Below, piece by piece: positions 7,079-15,547 of a DNA stretch of 64,000 bases (its first letter is position 1; every line of letters starts with the position of its first letter). The notes beneath the pieces were generated by a model. It searched no databases. It was not told where the DNA came from and saw only the letters and a list, made by a program, of their open reading frames with translations. Origin of the DNA: Kutzneria viridogrisea (GTDB lineage Bacteria; Actinomycetota; Actinomycetes; Mycobacteriales; Pseudonocardiaceae). The stretch lies in NCBI GenBank assembly GCA_014138725.1, contig JACJID010000002.1, positions 820,001 to 884,000 on the forward strand. The letters run 5' to 3'. The position numbers were made by a program, and so were the translations under genes.

Positions 7079-8386
7079 TCAGCCCGCCGGTCTGATCACC
7101 GGCGTCTCGCGTCCCCAGGAGGCGAGGCAGGTCCGGTTGCGGCCCGCCCGCTTGGCGGCGTACAGGGCGCGGTCGGCGACCTGGAGCAGGCCGTCCAGGG
7201 TGAGCGCGTCGAAGGGGTAGAGCGCGGCCCCGACCGAACCGGTCACGGTGGCGACCGCGACACCGCCCTCCTGGCAGGTGACGGCCACGGTCAACCGCTC
7301 GATGCAGCGCCGCACCCGGTCGCCTGCCATGAGCAGCGAGCCCTGGGTGTGCACCCCGGGCACGAGCACGATGAACTCCTCGCCGCCGAAGCGCCCGACG
7401 AAGTCCGAGTCGGGCACCTCCCCGCGCAGGGCGTCGGCCACGGCGCGCAGCACCTCGTCCCCGGCCAGGTGCCCGTACCGGTCGTTGAGGTTCTTGAAGT
7501 GGTCCAGGTCCACGATCAGCAGCCCCATGCCGCCCGCGTTGCGGCGGGCGCCGTCCAACTGCTTGTGCGCCACGTCCCGCCAGTACGTGGCGTTGGCGAG
7601 CCCGGTCTTGGCGTCCCGGCTGGCGGCCCGCTCGAACTGGCCGACCAGGATCGCGCGGTGCAGCACCAGGGCGACCGGCACGGCGAACAGCAGGAGCAGT
7701 GGCTGCTCGGACAGCACGAGCGCGATGAGCAGCCCGAGGCAGACCGTGGCGGCGTCGAGCACGTTGAGGTCCCAGTCGCCGAGCAGGCCGACCACCGTGG
7801 GCCGCCGCGTGGTCAGCGCGAACACCCCGGCGACGAGCACCAACTGGCAGGCCCAGTAGGCGACTCCGGCGACGACCAGCACGGTCAGCGAGTCCACCGA
7901 CTGCAACAGCCCGGTCCACGGCCCGAACCCGTGCCCGGCCAGTTGCAGCACCCCGCTTGCCGAGCAGGCCGACAGCGTGATGGTCGCCGCGGCGAACAGG
8001 TTGCGGTGCGGCGGGCGGCTGCTCATCGACCAGCGCAGGGCCCTGGTCACGAGGACCACGCACAGGGCCAGCGCGGGCGGCAGGCTGCACACGGCGCCGA
8101 CGACCCAGATCGAGGTCAGGTCGACCTGAGGACCGCTCGGGGCCAGACTGCGCACCCGCTCGATCCGCCGGGTGGCCAGCAGGTGGGCGGCGGCGCAGCC
8201 CACCACCATGGCGAACGCAACCCACTGCACGGCACTGGGTTCGCTCGCGCTGGCCAACACCGCACCGGACACGAGCAGGGCGGCCAGTTCCACGGCGAGC
8301 ACGTAGGCGATGGAGGCCCAGGGCAACCGCCACAGCGACCACTGCGCCATTCGCCAGGTACGGGCGGGCCGACCGCCGTCGTCCAT
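7079..8386 (-). CDS. Membrane-bound diguanylate cyclase (GGDEF domain)
   Basis: 435 residues from ATG at 8386, preceded by GGGGGG eight bases upstream; a TTG at 8440 would add 18 residues and has no better ribosome site. The first about 250 residues contain seven or more hydrophobic helices of an integral membrane sensor. The C-terminal part is a GGDEF domain with DxLTGL replaced by DAKTGLAN, the LIVDLDHFKNLND metal motif and the active-site signature RFGGEEF. The domain should make cyclic di-GMP from GTP; no RxxD inhibitory site is evident just before GGEEF. No EAL domain is fused. Its 3' end faces the 6C RNA. Confidence 0.87.
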   Translation of the reverse strand: MDDGGRPARTWRMAQWSLWRLPWASIAYVLAVELAALLVSGAVLASASEPSAVQWVAFAMVVGCAAAHLLATRRIERVRSLAPSGPQVDLTSIWVVGAVCSLPPALALCVVLVTRALRWSMSSRPPHRNLFAAATITLSACSASGVLQLAGHGFGPWTGLLQSVDSLTVLVVAGVAYWACQLVLVAGVFALTTRRPTVVGLLGDWDLNVLDAATVCLGLLIALVLSEQPLLLLFAVPVALVLHRAILVGQFERAASRDAKTGLANATYWRDVAHKQLDGARRNAGGMGLLIVDLDHFKNLNDRYGHLAGDEVLRAVADALRGEVPDSDFVGRFGGEEFIVLVPGVHTQGSLLMAGDRVRRCIERLTVAVTCQEGGVAVATVTGSVGAALYPFDALTLDGLLQVADRALYAAKRAGRNRTCLASWGRETPVIRPAG

Positions 8387-8535
8387 CGCCACCGCCCCCC
8401 GGTCCTGATGAGGTCCGACTGCCTGACGGTAACCAGCCAATCACTGCCGTGTCAGACGAATGGCGGCACCCGGCACCCGATTACGCCGATTCGGTCACGT
8501 TCGGGCAGAGCTGCCGACCAACGGACAACCTTCCG

Positions 8536-9672
8536 TCAACCAATGACACGGCGCTCGCGCAGTTCGCTCACCTCCGCCCCGGACAGCCCGAGCTCGGCGA
8601 GCACCTCGTCGGTGTGCTGGGCGGGTTTCGGCGGTGCCACCGGGGTCGCCGTCGGCGTGCGGTCGAAGCGCGGCGCGGGTGCGGGCTGCACCACCCCGGC
8701 CAGCTCCACGAAGCTCTCCCTGGCCTTGTTGTGCGGGTGGTCGGCGGCCTCCTCCGGCGCGAGCACCGGGGCCAGGCACGCGTCGCTGCCCGCCGACAGC
8801 GCCGACCACTCGTCCCTGGTGCGCCGCTTCACCGCGGCGGCGAGCAGCTCGCGCAGCCGCGGCCAGTGCGCGGGGTCGAGCTGGTTGCCGGGCAGCTGCG
8901 CCGGGTCGATCTCCAGCAGGGCCAGCAGGTCGGCGAAGAACTTCGGCTCGATGGCGCCGATCGCCACGTACTTGCCGTCGGCGGTCTCGTAGGTGTCGTA
9001 GAACGGCGCACCGCCGTCGAGCATGTTGGTACCGCGTGGCCCGGACCAGCCACCCGCCGCCTTCATGCCGTGCACGAAGGTGGACAGCAGGGCGGCGCCG
9101 TCGACCATCGCGGCGTCCACCACCTGGCCCAGGCCCGAACGCTCCCGCTCGTAGAGCGCGGCGAGGATGCCGGTGGCCAGCAGCAGCCCGCCGCCACCGA
9201 AGTCCCCGACCAGGTTCAGCGGCGGCACCGGCCGCTGCCCCGCCCGGCCGATCGGCTCCAGCGCACCGGCCACCGCGATGTAGTCGATGTCGTGCCCGGC
9301 CCGGTCGGCCAGCGGCCCGTCCTGGCCCCAGCCGGTCATCCGCCCGTAAACCAGCCTGGGATTGCGCGCGTGGCACTGCCGCGGCCCCACGCCCAGTCGC
9401 TCGGCCACACCCGGTCGGTAGCCCTCGACCAGGACGTCGGACCGCTCGGCCAGGCGCAGCACGAGCTCCGCGCCCTCCGGCACCTTCAGGTCCACCGCGA
9501 TGGCGCGACGGCCGCGGGTGAGCGGGTCGTTGGGGACCAGCGAGCCCGCGCCGGGCCGGTCGATGCGGATCACCTCGGCCCCGAGGTCGGCCAGCACCAT
9601 GCAGCCGAACGGGGCGGGCGCGAGTCCGGCCAGCTCGACGACCTTGACTCCGGAAAGCGGCCCCGCCTTCAC
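8536..9672 (-). CDS. CaiB/BaiF (type III) CoA transferase, alpha-methylacyl-CoA racemase-like
   Basis: 378 residues. The N-terminus GVKVVELAGLAPAPFGCMVLADLGAEVIRID is typical of family III CoA transferases and of alpha-methylacyl-CoA racemases. The catalytic Asp region is seen as RAGHDIDYIAVAGAL, and GGGGLLLATGILAAL follows as in the racemases. The likely reaction is epimerisation of 2-methyl-branched acyl-CoA, or CoA transfer. GTG at 9672 overlaps the stop of the upstream acyl-CoA dehydrogenase by four bases, so the genes are coupled. Together they suggest breakdown of branched or steroid-side-chain acyl-CoAs, which is inference. Confidence 0.85.
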   Translation of the reverse strand: MKAGPLSGVKVVELAGLAPAPFGCMVLADLGAEVIRIDRPGAGSLVPNDPLTRGRRAIAVDLKVPEGAELVLRLAERSDVLVEGYRPGVAERLGVGPRQCHARNPRLVYGRMTGWGQDGPLADRAGHDIDYIAVAGALEPIGRAGQRPVPPLNLVGDFGGGGLLLATGILAALYERERSGLGQVVDAAMVDGAALLSTFVHGMKAAGGWSGPRGTNMLDGGAPFYDTYETADGKYVAIGAIEPKFFADLLALLEIDPAQLPGNQLDPAHWPRLRELLAAAVKRRTRDEWSALSAGSDACLAPVLAPEEAADHPHNKARESFVELAGVVQPAPAPRFDRTPTATPVAPPKPAQHTDEVLAELGLSGAEVSELRERRVIG

Positions 9673-10817
9673 AGCGTCCGCCCGATGATTTCCTTCATGA
9701 TCTCGTTGGTACCGCCGTAGATCTTCTGCACCCTGGCGTCGGCCCACAGCCGCGCGATCGGGTACTCGTTCATGTAGCCGTAGCCGCCGAACAGTTGCAG
9801 GCAGCGGTCGGCGACCCGGCACAGCCGCTCACTGGTCCACCACTTGGCCATGGCCGCGGTCGGCACGTCCAGCTCACCCTTGAGGTGCGAGAGCACGCAC
9901 TGGTCCACGAACGCCTTGGTGACGGCCACCTCCGTGCTGCACTCGGCGAGCTCGAACTTGGTGTTCTGGAACTTGATCAGCTCGCGGCCGAAGGCCTGGC
10001 GCTGCTTGACGTAGTCCAGGGTCAGCTCCACGGCGATCTCCATGCCCGCCAGCGCGGCCGTGGCGATCAGCAGCCGCTCCTGGGGCAGCTGCTGCATGAG
10101 CTGGATGAAGCCCAGCCCCTCCTGGCCGCCGAGCAGGTTGTCCACCGGCACGCGGACGTCGTCGAAGAACAGCTCCGAGGTGTCCTGGCCCTTGAGGCCG
10201 ATCTTGTCCAGGATGCGGCCGCGGCGGAAGCCCTCCACCTGGTCGGTCTCCACCACCACCAGGGAGATGCCGTGCGCGCCCTGGTCGCTGTCGGTCTTGA
10301 CCACCACGATGATCAGCTCGGCCTGGCTGCCGTTGGTGATGAAGGTCTTGGCCCCGTTGACCACGTAGTGGTCCCCGTCGCGGACCGCCTTGGTGCGCAC
10401 GTTCTGCAGGTCCGAGCCGGTGCCCGGCTCGCTCATCGCGATGGCGCCCACCTTCTCGCCGGAGGCCAGCTTGGGCAGCCAGCGCTGCTTCTGCTCCTCG
10501 GTGCCGTAGGCGTTGAGGTAGTGCGCCACGATGCCGCTGTGCACGCTGTTGCCCCAGCAGCTGTCCTGGGCGCGGGCCTGCTCCTCCAGGATCACCGCCT
10601 CGTGCGCGTAGGTGCCGCCGCCACCGCCGTACTGCTCCGGGATGCTCAGGCAGAGCAGGCCGACCTCGCCCGCCTTGTTCCACAGCTCGCGGTCCACGGC
10701 CTGCTGCTTGGCCCAGCGCTCCTGGTGGGGCGTGAGCTCCTTGGCGAAGAAGGTCCTGGCCAGCTCGCGCAGCTGGTCGAGGTCCTCGGTCATCCAGGGC
10801 GAACGGTGCGGGGCCAC
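9669..10817 (-). CDS. Acyl-CoA dehydrogenase
   Basis: About 382 residues, the normal length. Seen: AIAMSEPGTGSDLQNVRT (flavin and substrate contact), FITNGSQAELIIVVVKT, the QAFGRELIKFQNTKFELAE stretch of the C-terminal helical domain, and QLFGGYGYMNEYPIARLWADARVQKIYGGTNEIMKE at the end. The catalytic base of the family falls in that last stretch (YGGTNE, Glu). FAD-dependent alpha,beta-dehydrogenation of an acyl-CoA, electrons passing to ETF. GTG at 10817 follows GGAGG by about five bases; a downstream ATG at 10793 is an alternative. It is divergent from the TetR gene and shares a palindrome-bearing promoter region with it. Confidence 0.9.
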   Translation of the reverse strand: MAPHRSPWMTEDLDQLRELARTFFAKELTPHQERWAKQQAVDRELWNKAGEVGLLCLSIPEQYGGGGGTYAHEAVILEEQARAQDSCWGNSVHSGIVAHYLNAYGTEEQKQRWLPKLASGEKVGAIAMSEPGTGSDLQNVRTKAVRDGDHYVVNGAKTFITNGSQAELIIVVVKTDSDQGAHGISLVVVETDQVEGFRRGRILDKIGLKGQDTSELFFDDVRVPVDNLLGGQEGLGFIQLMQQLPQERLLIATAALAGMEIAVELTLDYVKQRQAFGRELIKFQNTKFELAECSTEVAVTKAFVDQCVLSHLKGELDVPTAAMAKWWTSERLCRVADRCLQLFGGYGYMNEYPIARLWADARVQKIYGGTNEIMKEIIGRTL

Positions 10818-10844
10818 ACCCACCTCCAAGTGAAAAACATTCAG

Positions 10845-10879
10845 GGCTGCCGGTAACTTCGCCCAACTTACCGGCAGCC
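10845..10879. promoter_or_regulatory. Candidate TetR operator
   Basis: A perfect 12-base inverted repeat, GGCTGCCGGTAA (10845-10856) and its complement at 10868-10879, with an 11-base spacer, sits between the divergent acyl-CoA dehydrogenase and TetR genes. Size and position fit an operator for the adjacent TetR repressor controlling both directions. Confidence 0.6.
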
Positions 10880-10902
10880 TGGATTGTTTGTGAAGTGCTC
10901 GC

Positions 10903-10908
10903 TAGCAT
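10903..10908 (+). promoter_or_regulatory. -10 element of leaderless TetR promoter
   Basis: TAGCAT ends seven bases before GTG at 10916, which lacks a ribosome site; this decides for 10916 over the earlier GTG at 10895, which lies upstream of the box. Confidence 0.5.
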
Positions 10909-10915
10909 CAGCCTG

Positions 10916-11515
10916 GTGACCAGGCCCAGACTGACCCAGCAGGAGCGCACCGAGCGCACCCGTGAACTGCTGCTCGACGCCACCATCGACTGCCTGGTCG
11001 AGCTGGGTTACGCCCGCACCTCCACCAATGAGATCTGCCGCAGGGCCGGGGTCTCACGCGGCGCGCAGCAGCACCACTTCGCCACCAAGGCCGAGCTGAT
11101 GGCCAGCGCCGTGGAACACCTGGTGAGCAAGATCATCGACCGGATGACCAGCGGCGCCCGCGAGGCACTGACCGGTCCGGACCGGATCAGCCAGGGCATC
11201 GACATGCTGTGGCGCGGCTACTCCGGCTCGCTGTCCACCGCCGTGATGGAGCTGTGGGTGGCCGGGCGCACCGACCCCGAGCTGCACACCGCCATGCAGC
11301 CGATCGACAAGGCCCTGGCCAGGCGCACCGCCGAGCTGTTCCGCGAGATGCTCGGCGAGCAGGTGGCCGGGGACCGCCCCGACCTGCCGCTCTGGCTGAC
11401 CGTCAACCTCATCCGCGGGCTCGCGCTGGACTCGATGATCGGCGGCGACCCGGCCCGCCGCAGGCAGCTGCTGGACGAGTGGAAGACCATCGCCGTCAAG
11501 ACCTACGGTTCCTGA
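10916..11515 (+). CDS. TetR/AcrR family transcriptional regulator
   Basis: 199 residues. The N-terminal helix-turn-helix is clear: ELLLDATIDCLVELGYARTSTNEICRRAGVSRGAQQHHFATKAELM (about residues 16-61). The remaining 135 residues form the all-helical ligand and dimer domain. By position it should repress the divergent acyl-CoA dehydrogenase/CoA transferase operon and itself through the palindrome at 10845-10879, with an acyl-CoA as a possible inducer; this is inference from context, as with other fatty-acid TetR regulators. A long hairpin follows three bases after its stop. Confidence 0.88.
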   Translation: MTRPRLTQQERTERTRELLLDATIDCLVELGYARTSTNEICRRAGVSRGAQQHHFATKAELMASAVEHLVSKIIDRMTSGAREALTGPDRISQGIDMLWRGYSGSLSTAVMELWVAGRTDPELHTAMQPIDKALARRTAELFREMLGEQVAGDRPDLPLWLTVNLIRGLALDSMIGGDPARRRQLLDEWKTIAVKTYGS

Positions 11516-11517
11516 GC

Positions 11518-11570
11518 GTCATGAAAGTGCCGTTCGAGACACTAGATGTCTCGAACGGCACTTTCATGAC
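11518..11570. terminator. Long hairpin, family A copy 1
   Basis: Perfect 24-base inverted repeat with loop CTAGA, directly after the TetR stop. The stem core AAAGTGCCGTTCGAGACA is shared with hairpins at 25379 and 48030. Probably a terminator or a dispersed palindromic repeat; there is no T-run. Confidence 0.65.
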
Positions 11571-11651
11571 ATGGGTTCGCCGCTTCCAGGCCTGACCCGA
11601 TCGCGACGGCGCTGGGCACCGACGCCGTAGCGCGGGACGCGGTCCAGGACG

Positions 11652-11657
11652 TAGGTT
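11652..11657 (+). promoter_or_regulatory. -10 element of leaderless MFS promoter
   Basis: TAGGTT ends eight bases before GTG at 11666; no Shine-Dalgarno sequence is present. Confidence 0.45.
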
Positions 11658-11665
11658 GATCCGAC

Positions 11666-12853
11666 GTGCTCACTGCTCGCCTGACCGCCGTGCTCGCCGT
11701 GACCTGCGCGGTGACCTCCTCGAACATCTACCTGGTGCAGCCCGTGCTGGAGCAGGTCGCCGCCGACCTGCACGTCAGCGAGGGCGCCGCCGGGACCGTG
11801 CCGACCGCGACGCAGCTCGGCTACGCGGCGGGCATCCTGCTGTTGGTACCGCTGGGGGACATCCGCAACCGCCGACCGCTGATCCTGGCCATGATGGCGG
11901 CGACCACACTGGCGCTGGTCGCGGCGGCGCTGGCGCCCTCGATCGGCTGGCTCGCGGGGGCGGGCTTCGCCATCGGACTGCTCACGCCGATCCCCCAGCT
12001 CGTGCTGCCGCTGGGCGTCGCACTGGCGGGCGGGCAGCGGCAGGGCCGGGTCGTCGGCGTGTTGCAGGGCGGTCTGCTGGTGGGACTGCTCGCCTCCCGC
12101 GCGTACTCCGGGGCGCTGGGCGAGTTGCTGGGCTGGCGCCAGGTCTACTGGTGTTCGGTGGCGATGATGGTCGTGGTGGGCCTGGTGCTGCTGCGCGCAC
12201 TGCCCTCGGCCCCGGCGAAGGCCACGGGCCTGAGCTACGCCGCGCTGCTGCGCACCCTGCCGAAGCTGTTGCTGGGCAACAAGGTCGTGCTGGGCGTCTG
12301 CGTGTCCGGGGTGCTGGTCGGCGTGGCCTTCGGCGCGTTCTGGAACACCCTGTCCTTCGTGCTGCTGCGCGAGTTCGGCTTCGGACCGGCGATCGTGGGC
12401 CTGTTCGGGCTGGTGGCCGCGGCCAGCGCGGCGACCTCCCCGATGGCGGGGCGGTTCACCGACCGGTTCGGCGGGCGGCGCGGGCAACTGCTGCTGATCG
12501 GCACGGCCATCCTGGGCTGGGGCGTGCTGGCGATCGGCCCGAGCTGGGTGGGCTGGTTCCTGCTCGGCACGGTGCTGCTGGACATCGGGGTGTGGGGCAA
12601 CCAGGTGGTCAACCAGGCGGTGCTGTTCGGGCTGCACTCCGGGGACCACAGCAGGCTGAACACCCTGTACTTCTTCACCCGGTTCCTGGGCATCGCGGCG
12701 GGTTCGGCGGTGGGCGCCCAGCTGTGGTCGGACTGGGGCTGGGGTGCGGTGAGCCTGCTGGGTGTGCTGGCCGCGGTGGCGGCGCTGCCGATCGCGCTGG
12801 CCGCGGCACCGCGGGCCGGGCAGCCTCAGCCCGCGTCGCCCTCGGTCAGGTGA
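11666..12853 (+). CDS. MFS transporter
   Basis: 395 residues with about twelve hydrophobic helices. The loop 2-3 signature is PLGDIRNRRPLIL (about residues 61-73) and its second-half copy is AGRFTDRFGGRRGQLLL, as in the major facilitator superfamily. The type resembles the drug:H+ antiporter/YgaY-like group of single-substrate exporters, often placed next to a MarR or TetR gene. The substrate is not deducible. The last 28 bases overlap the convergent MarR gene. Confidence 0.87.
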   Translation: MLTARLTAVLAVTCAVTSSNIYLVQPVLEQVAADLHVSEGAAGTVPTATQLGYAAGILLLVPLGDIRNRRPLILAMMAATTLALVAAALAPSIGWLAGAGFAIGLLTPIPQLVLPLGVALAGGQRQGRVVGVLQGGLLVGLLASRAYSGALGELLGWRQVYWCSVAMMVVVGLVLLRALPSAPAKATGLSYAALLRTLPKLLLGNKVVLGVCVSGVLVGVAFGAFWNTLSFVLLREFGFGPAIVGLFGLVAAASAATSPMAGRFTDRFGGRRGQLLLIGTAILGWGVLAIGPSWVGWFLLGTVLLDIGVWGNQVVNQAVLFGLHSGDHSRLNTLYFFTRFLGIAAGSAVGAQLWSDWGWGAVSLLGVLAAVAALPIALAAAPRAGQPQPASPSVR

Positions 12854-13299
12854 CGGTAGCCCAGGTGCACGCCGACGGGCAGCTCGTGCCCGTCGGCCAG
12901 CCTGCGCAGCAGGTCGGTCAGCACGCCCGCCTCGCGCTCGCTGAGCGGGGCGCAGACCTCGCGCTCGAACTCCACCGCGATCACGCTCACCGAGGCCAGG
13001 GTCTCCCAGCCCCGCTCGGTGGGGTGCAGCGCGTAGAGCCTGCGGTCCTGCGGGTTGCGGCTGCGCTCGACCAGCCCGCGCGCCTCCAGGTCGTCGACCA
13101 GGCCGACCATCCGGCTGGGCAGGATGCCCAACCGGTCGGCCAGCGCCTGCTGGCTCAGGCCGGGGGTCTGCGAGATCAGCCGCAGCACGCCCACCTGCGG
13201 CGGGGTCAGCCCGAGCGCCGCGACGCGCTCGGCGAAGCCGTCCGAGACGAACACGCCCATCTGCGACAACAGGAAACCCACGCCGGTCGGTGACTGCAC
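12826..13299 (-). CDS. MarR family transcriptional regulator
   Basis: 157 residues, GTG start. The winged helix is clear: LGLTPPQVGVLRLISQTPGLSQQALADRLGILPSRMVGLVDDLEARGLVERSRNPQDRRLYALHPTERG (about residues 29-97), including the wing motif DRRLYALHPTE. MarR proteins bind palindromes as dimers and respond to small aromatic ligands or oxidants. It overlaps the MFS transporter 3' to 3' by 28 bases and may regulate it, although the opposite orientation leaves that open. Confidence 0.88.
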   Translation of the reverse strand: MQSPTGVGFLLSQMGVFVSDGFAERVAALGLTPPQVGVLRLISQTPGLSQQALADRLGILPSRMVGLVDDLEARGLVERSRNPQDRRLYALHPTERGWETLASVSVIAVEFEREVCAPLSEREAGVLTDLLRRLADGHELPVGVHLGYRHLTEGDAG

Positions 13300-13319
13300 A
13301 CGCGGACTCTACCGGCCGG

Positions 13320-14777
13320 TCAGGTCCGCAACCTGCGTCTGCGCCACACCACGGCCAGTCGCTCCACCCCGGCGCGCACGGTGTCCGGTCCCACCGCGTA
13401 GGACAGCCGCACCCGGTCGGTCTGCCCGTCGATGGCGGAGAACGCGGGCCCCGGTGTGATCAGCACCCCGCCGCGGCGCGCGGACTCGGCCAGCGCGACC
13501 GCGTTGCCCCCGGGCAGCCGCACCCACAGCGAGGCCCCGCCGTCGGGCACCACCCAGCTCCAGTCCGGCAGGTGCGCGGCCAGCAGCTCGGTGATCCACA
13601 GGTAGCCCGTGCGCAGCTCGCGGGCGCGCACCCTGCGGGCCCTTGGCACGTAGTCGAGCAGGCGCAGCGCGGCGAGCTGGCTGGGCACGGAGCTGCCCAG
13701 GTCCGCCGAGGACCGGTGGGACACCAGCTGGCGCACGGCCTGCGCGGTGGAGCGGACCCAGCCGATCCGGATGCCGCCCCAGAACAGCTTGGACAGCGAG
13801 CCGATGGTCAGCACCGGGGCCTCCGGCACCAGCGAGGCCATGGGGGTCGGTGGCGGCCCGGAGAACAGGGTGTCCACCGTGGACAGATCCTCCAGCAGCG
13901 TGGTCCCCGTGTCGGCCACCGCCTCCGCGACGGCCTTGGCCGCGGCGGGCCGCAGGGTCACGCCCACCGGGTTGTGCACGGCGGGCAGCAGGTAGAGCAG
14001 CCGGGGACGCCTGCTGCGCAACAGCCGGACCAGTACCTCGGCGTCCAGCCCGTCCTCCCGCAGCGGGATCGTGCGCAGGCGCGCGCCGCGGTCCCGGAAG
14101 GCCTCCAGCGCCCCGCGGTAGGTGGGGTCCTCGACCAGCACCTCGTCGCCGGGGGCGATCAACGCGCCCGCGACCAGTTGCAGCGCCTGCTGCGAGCCGC
14201 TGGTGACCAGGACCTGCTCCGGCTTGGTGGGCAGGCCGTCAACGGTGCACTGCCGGGCCAGGGCCTCGCGCAGCGGCGGCAGACCGGCCGGGTGGTAGCC
14301 GTGGCCGCGCACCCAGGACCGCAACTCGTCCGGCCCCACCGAGCCGACCACGTCGGCCACCCAGTCCTGGCCGGGCAGCGCCCCGCTGGACAGGTCGACC
14401 TGCTGCTGCCCGACCTTCGCGGTGAACGAGACCAGCCGCGCCGAGGGCACCGCCACACCCGGTTGGGGCACGCCGCGCACCCGGGTTCCGCTGCCCTGCC
14501 GGGAATCCACCAGTCCCAGTGAGCGCAGGGTGGTGTACGCCGTCACCAGCGTGCCCCTGCTGACCGCCAGCGCGGTGGCCAGGCTGCGCTCGGAGGGCAG
14601 CACCGTGCCGGGCGGCAGTTCGCCGGAGCTGATCAGCGCGGTGAGCGCTGCCGCCAACTGCCGGTGCAACGACTCCCGCGAGTCGGTGCACCAGCCTTCG
14701 AGCAGGCGGACCAGTGCGGCCTCGCCGATCCGGGAGTTGTCCACCAACGTTGTCCACTTCCAGCGAATTGGACTCAT
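13320..14777 (-). CDS. MocR-type GntR regulator with aminotransferase-like domain
   Basis: About 485 residues. An N-terminal GntR winged helix (LHRQLAAALTALISSGELPPGTVLPSERSLATALAVSRGTLVTAYTTLRSLGLVDSRQGSGTRV) is joined to a fold-type I PLP domain. The PLP lysine is in IGSLSKLFWGGIRIGW, and TSGSQQALQLVAGAL and LLPAVHNPVGVTL are typical of the cofactor site. Such proteins usually control amino-acid, PLP or GABA genes and are often autoregulated. ATG at 14777 has no ribosome site and lies right next to a palindrome; a GTG at 14744 is an alternative. The gene is divergent from the prim-pol-like gene. Confidence 0.87.
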   Translation of the reverse strand: MSPIRWKWTTLVDNSRIGEAALVRLLEGWCTDSRESLHRQLAAALTALISSGELPPGTVLPSERSLATALAVSRGTLVTAYTTLRSLGLVDSRQGSGTRVRGVPQPGVAVPSARLVSFTAKVGQQQVDLSSGALPGQDWVADVVGSVGPDELRSWVRGHGYHPAGLPPLREALARQCTVDGLPTKPEQVLVTSGSQQALQLVAGALIAPGDEVLVEDPTYRGALEAFRDRGARLRTIPLREDGLDAEVLVRLLRSRRPRLLYLLPAVHNPVGVTLRPAAAKAVAEAVADTGTTLLEDLSTVDTLFSGPPPTPMASLVPEAPVLTIGSLSKLFWGGIRIGWVRSTAQAVRQLVSHRSSADLGSSVPSQLAALRLLDYVPRARRVRARELRTGYLWITELLAAHLPDWSWVVPDGGASLWVRLPGGNAVALAESARRGGVLITPGPAFSAIDGQTDRVRLSYAVGPDTVRAGVERLAVVWRRRRLRT

Positions 14778-14779
14778 CC

Positions 14780-14801
14780 ACTGGCCGGTGATGCGGCCAG
14801 T
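14780..14801. promoter_or_regulatory. Candidate operator of the MocR regulator
   Basis: ACTGGCCG (14780-14787) and its complement CGGCCAGT (14794-14801), six bases apart, lie immediately upstream of the MocR start and inside the divergent promoter region. Autoregulation through this site is an inference. Confidence 0.45.
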
Positions 14802-14874
14802 CTGTCCACTGCAAGGTAGCGCCACCCCCGCGAAGGATGATCATGATCCCCACACTCACGTCCGCGCGACGGTC

Positions 14875-15474
14875 GTGACCCCACCTCGCCACGACCGCGC
14901 CGATCCCGTGCCGCAGCGGCAGTTCCGACGAGCAGCCCTGGACTACGCCGCACACGGCTGGCCGGTGGTGCCCGCCGCCCACTTCGACGGCCGCCGCTAC
15001 GTCTGCGTCCAGGTGGACTGCGAGGAGGACGGCCCGCACCCAGTGTGGCGGCTGTGGCAGGACAGGGCCAGCACCGATCCCGCGACGGTGAGCAGTTGGT
15101 ACCGGTTGTTCTCCTTCGCCGTCGCGCTGGCCACCGGCGTGGTGTTCGACGTGCTGGAGCTGCCCGAGTCGGCAGCGATCCGCGTGCAGGCCGCACTGAC
15201 CGAGGCCGGGCACACCACCCCGGTCGCGGTGTGGCGGGAGCGGGAGTGTCGCCTGTTCTGGACGCGCCCCGGTCTGGACCCGGCCGCGGTGACCGTTCCC
15301 GGCGCGCGGGTGCGGGGCGCGGGCAACTGGGTTTCCGCACCACCGACGCCCACCCGGCGCGGGGCGGTGCAGTGGGCGGTCAGCCCGGAGCAGGCCGAGT
15401 GGCAACCGGTGGAACCGGCTGCGCTGATCGCCGCCCTGGCACTGGCGGGCGTGGCCGGGGACGCGGTCCGCTGA
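14875..15474 (+). CDS. Bifunctional DNA primase/polymerase-like (prim-pol, AEP) N-terminal domain protein
   Basis: 199 residues from GTG at 14875. The pattern ALDYAAHGWPVVPAAHFDG followed by HPVWRLWQDRASTDPATVSSWYRLFSFAVALATGVVFDVLELPESAA matches the N-terminal prim-pol domain protein common in streptomycetes. Only this domain is present; the acidic catalytic pair of active archaeo-eukaryotic primases is not clear (VFDVLELPE in place of hhhDhD with following His), so activity is doubtful. No helicase or plasmid genes are near. Function unknown; it may be a regulatory or NTP-binding remnant. Confidence 0.7.
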   Translation: MTPPRHDRADPVPQRQFRRAALDYAAHGWPVVPAAHFDGRRYVCVQVDCEEDGPHPVWRLWQDRASTDPATVSSWYRLFSFAVALATGVVFDVLELPESAAIRVQAALTEAGHTTPVAVWRERECRLFWTRPGLDPAAVTVPGARVRGAGNWVSAPPTPTRRGAVQWAVSPEQAEWQPVEPAALIAALALAGVAGDAVR

Positions 15475-15547
15475 ACCCCCCGGCTGGCGTCGGCCCAGGC
15501 CAACGGGGCAAGCTGTCAGGGATGAGCCCCCTGTCGATCCGTCACCC

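Noticed and set aside
14422-14874. Longer N-terminus for the prim-pol-like protein
   Set aside because: The extra region is antisense to the MocR gene and carries no domain; GTG 14875 is the natural start.
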